The notes below the pieces were generated by a model that ran no database searches, was not told the DNA's origin, and worked only from the letters and a program-made list of their open reading frames with translations. DNA of 5,768 nucleotides. Origin: Deltaproteobacteria bacterium (GTDB taxonomy: Bacteria > Desulfobacterota > SM23-61). Every line of letters begins with the position of its first letter. Within the stretch, counting starts at the first letter, position 1. The stretch spans positions 1-5,768 of the forward strand of contig JAOUFX010000235.1 in the NCBI GenBank assembly GCA_029857975.1, given 5' to 3'. The position numbers and the translations under genes were made by a program. Positions 1 through 5,346 of the stretch are shown piece after piece.

Positions 1-35
1 GTCAGGCATAAGTGGAAATGGGGTCAGGCATAAGT
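1..35. repeat. Short direct repeat, GTCAGGCATAAGT x2
   Basis: GTCAGGCATAAGT occurs at 1-13 and again, identically, at 23-35, a 22-bp period; the second copy is preceded by GG, giving GGGTCAGG. The first copy is cut by the window edge, so the array may continue upstream. The GGGGTCAGG core resembles motifs I remember flanking REP-associated tyrosine transposase genes in Deltaproteobacteria. That link is from memory and no transposase is visible here. Confidence 0.5.
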
Positions 36-71
36 ATTTAAGTATCGACGCCCTTTCTCTCGAATGAAATA

Positions 72-197
72 ATGCGCAAGCCTCCTCAAAAACCAACTTC
101 TCTTCGCCCTCGGGGGACAAAGATTACCCTCCCCAAGCCAACCCTTATCATCGAAAGCATGGGGCAAAAGCCCTATTCCTTCAAATCCTTTGAGTAA
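72..197 (+). pseudogene. Possible remnant of an ERCC4-type nuclease gene
   Basis: A 41-codon open frame begins with a basic, proline-rich stretch and then reads PTLIIESMGQKPYSF. Bacterial ERCC4-domain nucleases often open with a proline/basic tail followed by a strand ending in I-D-T-R-E-Q-x-P-Y-S-F. The backbone of that motif is recognisable, but the catalytic D-T-R-E is replaced by E-S-M-G and the frame stops a few residues later. If the resemblance is real, this is a dead N-terminal fragment of a protein several times longer. No ribosome binding site is evident before the ATG. It may equally be a chance open frame, so confidence is low. Confidence 0.22.
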
Positions 198-255
198 TTA
201 AGTATTTCAAAATCAAGTAGAGGATCGTGATTGTGTAAAGGGCTGATTATTTTCC

Positions 256-283
256 TTGCAAATTAGAAATATACTTCTATAAT
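256..283 (+). promoter_or_regulatory. Sigma-70-type promoter for the AAA ATPase gene
   Basis: TTGCAA (256-261) and a perfect TATAAT (278-283) are separated by 16 bp. Transcription would start about 6-8 nt past the -10 box, at or next to the ATG at 290. There is no Shine-Dalgarno-like sequence between the -10 box and the ATG, so the message is predicted to be leaderless or nearly so. Confidence 0.6.
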
Positions 284-289
284 GCAAAT

Positions 290-1444
290 ATGATTAAGCG
301 TCATCTATTGGCCTTGATAATCTCCCGTTTGCGGAATTTTCCGGCAGTTGCGCTCCTGGGGCCGCGGCAATCAGGGAAAACCACTCTGGCGAGAACCATT
401 TCAGGAGTTTATTACGATTTAGAAGTTGAGCATGAGCGATTACGACTTAACCTGCAATGGGATACAATCATTGCATCCAAAGTTCCGGTTATTCTGGATG
501 AAGCTCAGAATTATTCGGAGATATTTCCCCGCCTGCGGAACACAATTGACGCCCATAGAAATAGAAATGGGCGCTTCTTAATTCTGGGATCTGTTTCGCC
601 GGGGCTGATGAAGCAAGTTTCGGAATTTTTGACCGGTCGGCTGGCCATTTGTGAATTAGCTCCTTTTTACCTACTCGAGGTCAAAAAGAGTTTAGAGGAC
701 CCTCTATGGTTAGCGGGAGGATTTCCGGCGGGGGGACTCCTGAAGGTTGATCAATTCCCCGTGTGGCCAACAAACTATCTCGATTTGTTAGCTATGAGGG
801 ATTTGCCGGCTTGGGGTTTATCGGCATCCCCCCAGGTTACGAAAAGGTTCTTCAAGATGCTGGCCGCCAGCCATGGAACTATTTGGAATGCCAGCCAGAT
901 CGGGAAGAGTATGGGACTTTCTTATCATACAGTCAACTCCTATTTGGATTTTTTAGAACAAGCTTACCTCATTAGGCGCCTCCAGCCCTATTTTGCCAAT
1001 ATCCGGAAGCGGTTGGTCAAAAGTCCCAAAATTTTCTGGAGAGATTCCGGGTTGCTTCACGCCCTTTTGGGAGTTCATCGCCTGGATGGGCTCCTGGCCC
1101 AGCCATGGGTGGGAATGAGCTGGGAGGGTTGGGTGATTGAGCAGATTTTAACCTGCCTCAATGTCAACGGCTTCAATCATGAAGCGTTTTTCCTGCGAAC
1201 GGGGGATGGCTACGAATTGGACTTAGTTTTAAAAATTCGAGGAGAAATTTGGGCTATAGAGATAAAACTTTCTACGGCTCCCAGCAACGCTGATTTAGAA
1301 AGACTGAAAAAAACAGGAAAGTTGATTAACGCCGACAAGCAAATTCTCATTTCGAGAACCAGTCAGGAAATTTTTGGAGAAAAGACAATTTCCACAAATA
1401 TAAGAGGATTTTTGAGATGGATAACTGAATTGAAAACCCCCTAA
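290..1444 (+). CDS. AAA_14/DUF4143-family ATP-binding protein
   Basis: This 384-residue protein has the usual length and order of the AAA_14 plus DUF4143 family. A P-loop GPRQSGKT lies at residues 24-31, a Walker B strand VPVILDEAQ at 65-73, and a sensor-like LILGS at 97-101. Residues about 195-232 look like a winged helix (SQIGKSMGLSYHTVNSYLDFLEQ). The C-terminal part has GYELDLVL (307-314) followed by WAIEIKLS (321-328); E309, D311 and E325-x-K327 fit a PD-(D/E)XK nuclease-like core, which DUF4143 proteins are thought to contain. The start MIKRHL matches the family's common beginning, and a -10 box lies only 6 bp upstream, so a start further upstream is unlikely. It is probably a cytoplasmic protein. 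The cellular role of this widespread family is not well established. It stands alone, with no partner gene on either side, and the reading frame is intact. Confidence 0.9.
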   Translation: MIKRHLLALIISRLRNFPAVALLGPRQSGKTTLARTISGVYYDLEVEHERLRLNLQWDTIIASKVPVILDEAQNYSEIFPRLRNTIDAHRNRNGRFLILGSVSPGLMKQVSEFLTGRLAICELAPFYLLEVKKSLEDPLWLAGGFPAGGLLKVDQFPVWPTNYLDLLAMRDLPAWGLSASPQVTKRFFKMLAASHGTIWNASQIGKSMGLSYHTVNSYLDFLEQAYLIRRLQPYFANIRKRLVKSPKIFWRDSGLLHALLGVHRLDGLLAQPWVGMSWEGWVIEQILTCLNVNGFNHEAFFLRTGDGYELDLVLKIRGEIWAIEIKLSTAPSNADLERLKKTGKLINADKQILISRTSQEIFGEKTISTNIRGFLRWITELKTP

Positions 1445-1521
1445 TCATAGAAAGGTTTTGGCCGCAAGTTTGGTATCGAGGGCAGGGAAGGGGAATTTGG
1501 ATTTGCGGGAAATGATGGGAC

Positions 1522-1658
1522 GTTGGTTCAAAGGCAACTTTTACCGTGGTTTCTTAGAAGAAGAGGGGGAATTGGAGCGGCCGAGAAAGATTTGTATGGT
1601 AATCCGGAAAATATGCAAAACTGATTCGTCGGCATTGATAAGTTCTCTTTGAAGCAAC
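1522..1658 (+). mobile_element. 137-bp inverted-repeat element (MITE-like), copy 1
   Basis: A non-coding element bounded by 19-bp inverted ends: GTTGGTTCAAAGGCAACTT at the left (1522-1540), and at the right (1640-1658) a sequence whose complement matches it at 16 of 19 positions. The interior (AGAAGAAGAGGGGGAATTGG and neighbours) recurs at 3834-3970 and 5347-5635 in the same orientation. This copy is the most diverged of the three. It lies about 80 bp after the ATPase stop codon. No target duplication is clear, so the true ends could be a few bases further out. It encodes no transposase; an open frame of about 64 codons (1458-1652) running through it is not a credible gene. Confidence 0.75.
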
Positions 1659-1705
1659 CTCCCGCTTTTCTCTTTGTCCCCAGCCAGACCCTTTCCTTCC
1701 GAATT

Positions 1706-1765
1706 TGTCATAATATTGCATGTCATAATATTCCATTTGACAATGTCATTTTGACAGCCTATACC
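1706..1765 (+). promoter_or_regulatory. Cluster of TGTCA/TGACA sites with possible promoter
   Basis: TGTCATAATATT is repeated exactly at 1706-1717 and 1721-1732. TGTCA or its complement TGACA then occurs again at 1738-1742, 1744-1748 and 1752-1756, making five sites in 51 bp. A TTGACA at 1737-1742 is followed after 17 bp by TATACC (1760-1765), a fair -35/-10 pair that would read into the transposase relic. The sites may be operator half-sites or part of the relic's upstream DNA. No regulator can be named. Confidence 0.3.
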
Positions 1766-1771
1766 GAGGTA

Positions 1772-2061
1772 GGTACCGGACACCTTTGATGAGAGAAGAA
1801 CCTGTTTATATTGAATGCGGTTAGCAAATTTTATTAAGTGTAAGGGCAGGGGGTTGGGCAACAATGCATGTGGTTGCTCGGTGCAACAATCGCGAGTTCT
1901 ACTTCGCCGCACGGGGGGGAGTTTGAAATCGGTAGGGGAGCCAGCGTGCCGTCGGCAGCCCCGAGTTCTTAAAACGCCATCATCCATCAGGCAGGAGACA
2001 AGGAATCATTCCTCTACCTGAACAAATTCGAAAGGTTGGAAAATAAAAGGTGTCCGGTACC
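1772..2061 (+). mobile_element. Deleted IS200-like (RAYT) element with 16-bp inverted ends
   Basis: GGTACCGGACACCTTT at 1772-1787 and its exact reverse complement at 2046-2061 bracket 290 bp. Inside is a short stretch of Y1 (REP-associated tyrosine) transposase coding sequence with a stop soon after. An intact gene of this family would need well over 500 bp, so most of it is missing. The outer motif GGTGTCCGGTACC is one I recall beside such transposase genes. The right end lies 70 bp before the amidohydrolase start codon. No target duplication is seen, which suits this family because it does not duplicate its target. Confidence 0.65.
1834..1926 (+). pseudogene. REP-associated tyrosine transposase (Y1) N-terminal remnant
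   Basis: The frame reads VRAGGWATMHVVARCNNREF followed by YF, then degenerates and ends at TGA 1924-1926. The segment MHVVARCNNREFYF is characteristic of the N-terminus of REP-associated Y1 transposases, in which it precedes the HUH motif. The NHVHLL-type metal motif, the catalytic tyrosine and everything after them are absent. Roughly 25 family-like codons remain of about 200 or more. No ribosome binding site is apparent. The remnant sits between the perfect inverted repeats at 1772 and 2061, which supports its identification. Confidence 0.65.
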
Positions 2062-2130
2062 CCCTCACGCTCGTCCTAATTCGGCCATCTATGGGAAAAC
2101 GGTAAAACCACGGATGAAAGGATGATGAGA

Positions 2131-3549
2131 ATGGCAAAATTTGATCTCTTGGTAAAAGGCGGGTTCCTGATCGATTATGCTTCCCGTAAGGAAGGCCGAT
2201 TCGATGTAGCCCTCGAAGGGGGCCGGGTGGTCGAAGTGGCCCCGGACTTGAATCCGGACCAGGCCGGCGAGGTTTTTGATGCTGGAGGGAAATGGGTCTT
2301 TCCGGGTCTGGTGGACACCCATGTTCACTTGACCCCCTCGCGAAGGGCCGTGGGTTTCCCCATGCTGGCCCGTGCCGGGGTGACCTGCTGCCTGGAATGC
2401 GGGGGTTTTATCGAGGACATCCTGGAGGGAATGGCTATTTACGGGTCCGGCATCAGCGTGGCGGTCCTGAACCGTCTGGACCCGGGAGTCAGCATCAGCG
2501 GGCCTGATGCCAAAAAAAAGGAACTCGCCGACTACCTGGATCGATCCCTGAGTGCCGGGGCTTTTGGCCTGAAACTGGTGGGAGGGCATCATCCCCTCAC
2601 CCCGGAGACGACGGCCGCGGCGATTGAAGTGGCCAACCAAGCCCGGGCCTATGCGGCGCTTCACTGCGGAACGACCAAGAACGGCAGCAACCTCAACGGC
2701 CTACTGGAAGCCCTGAACCTGGCAGGGTCCAACCGGCTCCATATCTGTCATATTACCGCCTATTGCCGGGGCCTTACCCACGGCCACCCGGTGCCGGAAA
2801 CCATGATCGCCCTGAAGGAGCTCGCCGCCCGACCTCACCTGGTCAGTGAATCCCATAACGGACCCTGGAATGGAACTTCAGCCGAGCTTGAGAACGATAT
2901 TCCGAGGAGTCACGTGACCCGAACCTGCCTCAAGGTTGGCACCTTCGAAGTTAGCAGGGAAGGGATGCTGGCCGCGGCCCGGGCGGGGTACATGCGGGTT
3001 CAAAAGGAAACCCCTCGGGAGGTCATTTACCTGGGTGCCGCGGAGGGGGCGGCTTTCCTCGAAGAAGTGGAATTCGGGACCACGGTCTCCTTCCTGGTCA
3101 ATCGCCGGTCTGCGGCTTTTCTCACCGCAACGGAAAAGAATGAGCAGGGACGCTTCATCGTCACCGCCCTGAGCACAGACGGCGGGGGCATCCCCCGCAA
3201 CTTCCTTCTCAGCCACGGTCTGAGCCTGGTGCGATTCGAAGCCTGGACGCTCCTAGATTTCGTGCAGAAGTGCTGCTGGGCCCCGGCACGAATGCTCGGT
3301 CTTCCGAAGAAAGGTCATCTCTCTCCGGGGGCGGATGGAGACCTGGTCGTGGCTGATCCCCACTCTCATGAAGCACTCCTGACCGTGGCCGGCGGGAAGA
3401 TCGTCATGGTAAACGGCATGGTCATGGGTTCCAGGGGAACCATCGTCACCACCGCGCGGGGCATCAAGGCCCTTGTAGAAAAAGGGATTTCGGCAGAGGC
3501 GGCAGCTCTTGAAGACAGCCTCTTTTACCGCGCCCCGGAAGGGCTATAG
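2131..3549 (+). CDS. Amidohydrolase-superfamily metal-dependent hydrolase
   Basis: A 472-residue cytoplasmic enzyme of the dihydroorotase/hydantoinase/D-aminoacylase type, with no signal peptide. An N-terminal beta-sandwich part (residues 1-55) leads into FPGLVDTHVHL, giving the H-x-H metal pair H64/H66. K148 in FGLKLVGGHHP is placed to be the carboxylated bridging lysine. H178 (ALHCGTT) and H204 or H207 (LHICHI) fit the next ligands, and D350 (LSTDGG) fits the catalytic aspartate. The C-terminus closes with GADGDLVVADP and a last small sandwich, as usual. Such enzymes hydrolyse C-N bonds in cyclic amides, N-acyl amino acids or related compounds; the substrate here cannot be told. I chose ATG 2131 because AAAGGA (2117-2122) lies 8 nt before it and MAKFDLLVKGG is a normal family start; ATG 2122 or 2125 would add two or three residues. 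The gene is clearly richer in G+C than both neighbours and stands alone. Confidence 0.85.
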   Translation: MAKFDLLVKGGFLIDYASRKEGRFDVALEGGRVVEVAPDLNPDQAGEVFDAGGKWVFPGLVDTHVHLTPSRRAVGFPMLARAGVTCCLECGGFIEDILEGMAIYGSGISVAVLNRLDPGVSISGPDAKKKELADYLDRSLSAGAFGLKLVGGHHPLTPETTAAAIEVANQARAYAALHCGTTKNGSNLNGLLEALNLAGSNRLHICHITAYCRGLTHGHPVPETMIALKELAARPHLVSESHNGPWNGTSAELENDIPRSHVTRTCLKVGTFEVSREGMLAAARAGYMRVQKETPREVIYLGAAEGAAFLEEVEFGTTVSFLVNRRSAAFLTATEKNEQGRFIVTALSTDGGGIPRNFLLSHGLSLVRFEAWTLLDFVQKCCWAPARMLGLPKKGHLSPGADGDLVVADPHSHEALLTVAGGKIVMVNGMVMGSRGTIVTTARGIKALVEKGISAEAAALEDSLFYRAPEGL

Positions 3550-3667
3550 TGGTATAATCTTTGCCGTAAATCCGGGGACACCATACTGGTTTTTAATTGA
3601 TGATGGCGAGCATTGCGGGGAAAAACTAATATAGGGCACCTGTATATTGGCAGAGGAAGGTTTATCC
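3550..3667 (+). other. Intergenic stretch: extended -10 box, RAYT-like motif, strong SD
   Basis: TGGTATAAT (3550-3558) begins right after the amidohydrolase stop and is a perfect extended -10 element with no good -35. CCGGGGACACCATACT (3572-3587) resembles another short motif I associate with REP-associated transposases. AGAGGAAGG (3652-3660) is a strong Shine-Dalgarno sequence 7 nt before TTG 3668, the start of the broken UPF0178 gene. No rho-independent terminator for the amidohydrolase gene is visible. Confidence 0.35.
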
Positions 3668-3833
3668 TTGTTAGACATCTTTATCGATGCTGATGGCTGT
3701 CCGGTGAAGCAGGAAGTCTATCGTGTGGCAAAGCGCTAAGGGCTCAAAGTCACCTTGGTTTCGAACTCGCGGATGGGGACCCCGTTGGAGGGCAGGTTTG
3801 AAGTCGTTATTGTGGATGTGTGGGACACGGGAT
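3668..3833 (+). pseudogene. Truncated UPF0178 (YaiI/YqxD, DUF188) family gene
   Basis: From a TTG start the frame reads LLDIFIDADGCPVKQEVYRV then AKR, stop (TAA 3737-3739), GLKVTLVSNSRMGTPLEGRF and EVVIVD. This is the conserved N-terminal third of the UPF0178 family, whose members begin I-x-V/I-D-A-D-A-C-P-V-K and have R-Y-G-L-K at the place of the stop. The TAA therefore replaces the tyrosine codon (TAT/TAC to TAA), a single-base change. Similarity fades after about 3820, where the family would continue G-F-D-A-A-D, and the second 137-bp element starts at 3834. About two thirds of a roughly 150-residue protein is lost. A strong SD (3652-3660) and TTG start remain, so a 23-residue peptide could still be translated. 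The family's function is unknown. Confidence 0.75.
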
Positions 3834-3970
3834 GTTGGATCAAAAGCCACTTTTCCCGTGGTTAAGTAGAAGAAGAGGGGGAATTGGAGCGGCCGAAAAA
3901 GAGGTGTATGGCAATTCGAAAAACAATCAAAACTGAATCGTCGGCATTAATAAGTTGTCTTTGAGCCAAC
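3834..3970 (+). mobile_element. 137-bp inverted-repeat element (MITE-like), copy 2
   Basis: Left end GTTGGATCAAAAGCCACTT (3834-3852) and right end AAGTTGTCTTTGAGCCAAC (3952-3970) are imperfect inverted repeats. The copy is exactly as long as copy 1. It shares an unbroken 63-nt identity (3849-3911) with copy 3 (5362-5424). Its left end abuts the point where the UPF0178 remnant loses similarity, so it either caused the truncation or marks a later deletion junction. Similarity to copy 3 resumes just beyond the right end (CTTTTCAC), so the real boundary may be about 10-15 bp further out. Confidence 0.8.
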
Positions 3971-4136
3971 TCTTTTCACATGACCCCGGCGATTAACATT
4001 TTGCGATCTATACGCTTAGGGATAACTTGCTTAGAAAATAGACCTGACCCTCGGCATTGCTCGTGGCAAAATTCGGTGGAAAAGGTGATCGCTAAGAAAG
4101 CATATTGAATCCCATTATATAGAAAAAGGGGGCCAT
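3971..4136. other. Gene-free spacer with GGGTCAGG-type motif
   Basis: No credible gene is present. The bottom-strand reading of 4034-4050 is GGGTCAGGTCTATTTTC, sharing GGGTCAGG with the repeat at the start of the window but in the opposite orientation. AAAGGGGG (4125-4132) just before the next gene could serve as its ribosome binding site. No convincing promoter was found; TATATA at 4116-4121 lacks a good -35 partner. Confidence 0.4.
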
Positions 4137-5291
4137 ATGAGATATCGGAGGGATATGAAATTGATAACCGCGATCGTATTATCAGTTCTCATCCATATAC
4201 CTTCCGTGTCGGCATGGGACATTACTCCGAAAGCAACAGAGCTGGATAAGATGATTGAAGGGTTTCGACCCATCAGCATTTGGCGTTTTTGGGGTGATGA
4301 AATATCAGAATATCTCATTAAGCATTATACCATCCCGGTTCACGAAGTGATCACGCATCGCATTTACGGGTGTGATAATGATTTTAAGTTTTGTTCGTCT
4401 CCTCCGAGGCCCTACAGATTTGCATCAGATGCTTTGATTGCGGGGGTTCGCTGGAACGACAATCCGCGGTTTGAATTGAGTGAGTCAACAGGCGGAGCGC
4501 AAAAAAATTGCGTTGGCATTTCCATCTACTTACCCGATAATGCCCTATGTTGGGCAAAACTATTTTACGATGCCAATAAAGGTGTTAAGAAAGGTGAGGT
4601 TTATGATGGGAATTCCGGGCATGCTTTGCTCTATCGCGTTCATTTTGGAGATATGCAGTTTCTGCACTCTATGGCCTCACGTGATGGGGAACCAGCCAGT
4701 GAAACGAAAGGGAAAATTATGGCCTGGGCGGAGTTTGCCTATAAAGTAGTCCGGAGAGAGATCAAACATAGCGACTATCTCTACAAATGCGGCATCCCTG
4801 AAATAGAGAGACTTTTTTCAAAAAAACGTGGCTGGACGGTACAAATGCTGCTCACGTGGGATGATCCCACTTACCACCCCCGGCGCGTTAAAGGAGAACT
4901 TCATGATGAAGCGTTTCTTGATTTAGCTTTTGGCACTTTACTGCACATGATCGAAGACAGTTTTTCAAGATCACATGTCAGGAGGAACCCGCCGGGCGGC
5001 AATAAGTGCGAGAGGGCGCCAAATTACGACCAACCAGGAAAGATAATTAGTTTTCATGCTTTTGCGAAACAGAAAGCAAGCAAGCATGGTAATGAGGACA
5101 ACGCTGAGGCCTTCCACAATAACCTTTTTCGCTATCCATCTCTGAATGTTGTGGAAGTTGGGAAAGTTTTCCGGGATTATCGTGAAAAAAATGAGCCCTG
5201 GGATAAACTTAAGGATTATCTGGAATGCGTTTTTGATCTTGAGGACCCAGATGCTAAGGCCGATCCAGGGATGCAGTTTTCGGTGGAATAG
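4137..5291 (+). CDS. Secreted zinc-dependent phospholipase C / P1 nuclease-like protein
   Basis: A 384-residue protein with a clear signal peptide: basic n-region (MRYRRDMK), hydrophobic core, and a cleavage site after SVSA at residue 26. The predicted mature chain begins with Trp27; in zinc phospholipases C and S1/P1 nucleases the mature N-terminal Trp is itself a zinc ligand. LLHMIEDSFSRSHVRR supplies H270, D274 and H280, matching the H-(x3)-D-(x5)-H spacing of H118/D122/H128 in Bacillus cereus PLC and H116/D120/H126 in P1 nuclease. Other candidate ligands are H69 and H74 (VHEVITHRIY), D98 or D108, H169 or H177, and H317 with D321. Seven cysteines in the mature part suggest disulfides. It probably acts in the periplasm or outside the cell; whether it cleaves phospholipid, nucleic acid or something else is not shown. 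ATG 4137 has AAAGGGGG four nt upstream; ATG 4155 follows GGAGGG by only two nt and is less likely. No operon partner is visible. Confidence 0.65.
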   Translation: MRYRRDMKLITAIVLSVLIHIPSVSAWDITPKATELDKMIEGFRPISIWRFWGDEISEYLIKHYTIPVHEVITHRIYGCDNDFKFCSSPPRPYRFASDALIAGVRWNDNPRFELSESTGGAQKNCVGISIYLPDNALCWAKLFYDANKGVKKGEVYDGNSGHALLYRVHFGDMQFLHSMASRDGEPASETKGKIMAWAEFAYKVVRREIKHSDYLYKCGIPEIERLFSKKRGWTVQMLLTWDDPTYHPRRVKGELHDEAFLDLAFGTLLHMIEDSFSRSHVRRNPPGGNKCERAPNYDQPGKIISFHAFAKQKASKHGNEDNAEAFHNNLFRYPSLNVVEVGKVFRDYREKNEPWDKLKDYLECVFDLEDPDAKADPGMQFSVE

Positions 5292-5302
5292 TAACATTTT
5301 TA

Positions 5303-5321
5303 GCCGCTAAAGCGCAGCGGC
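5303..5321. other. Stem-loop after the phospholipase-like gene
   Basis: GCCGCT (5303-5308) pairs with AGCGGC (5316-5321) around a 7-nt loop, 12 bp after the stop codon. No T-run follows on either strand, so it is not a standard rho-independent terminator, though it could stabilise the 3' end of the message. Confidence 0.3.
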
Positions 5322-5346
5322 CAATCTTGACCGGCGAGAGCGGGAC

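Noticed and set aside
290..1444. The AAA_14/DUF4143 ATPase considered as part of a defence system
   Set aside because: The family is widespread and this gene stands alone, with no nuclease, methylase, toxin or reverse-transcriptase partner next to it.
1458..1652. Open frame of 64 codons after the ATPase gene
   Set aside because: About two thirds of it is the 137-bp repeat element, there is no convincing ribosome binding site, and the N-terminal part matches nothing I recognise.
1541..1987. 148-codon open frame on the - strand
   Set aside because: It runs across the repeat element, the TGTCA cluster and the transposase relic on the wrong strand; its composition is not protein-like and it lacks a start signal.
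2089..2664. 191-codon open frame on the - strand
   Set aside because: It is antisense to the amidohydrolase, whose motifs are unmistakable, and arises from that gene's G+C-rich third positions.
2878..3216. Open frames on both strands inside the amidohydrolase gene
   Set aside because: Shadow frames of a well-supported gene; no motifs or start signals of their own.
4971..5297. 108-codon open frame on the - strand opposite the phospholipase-like gene
   Set aside because: It overlaps the zinc-ligand region of a better-supported gene on the other strand and has no ribosome binding site; its hydrophobic look comes from the antisense of charged codons.
5303..5321. Stem-loop considered as a rho-independent terminator
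   Set aside because: No T-tract follows on either strand; the T-run lies before the stem. Kept only as a stem-loop.
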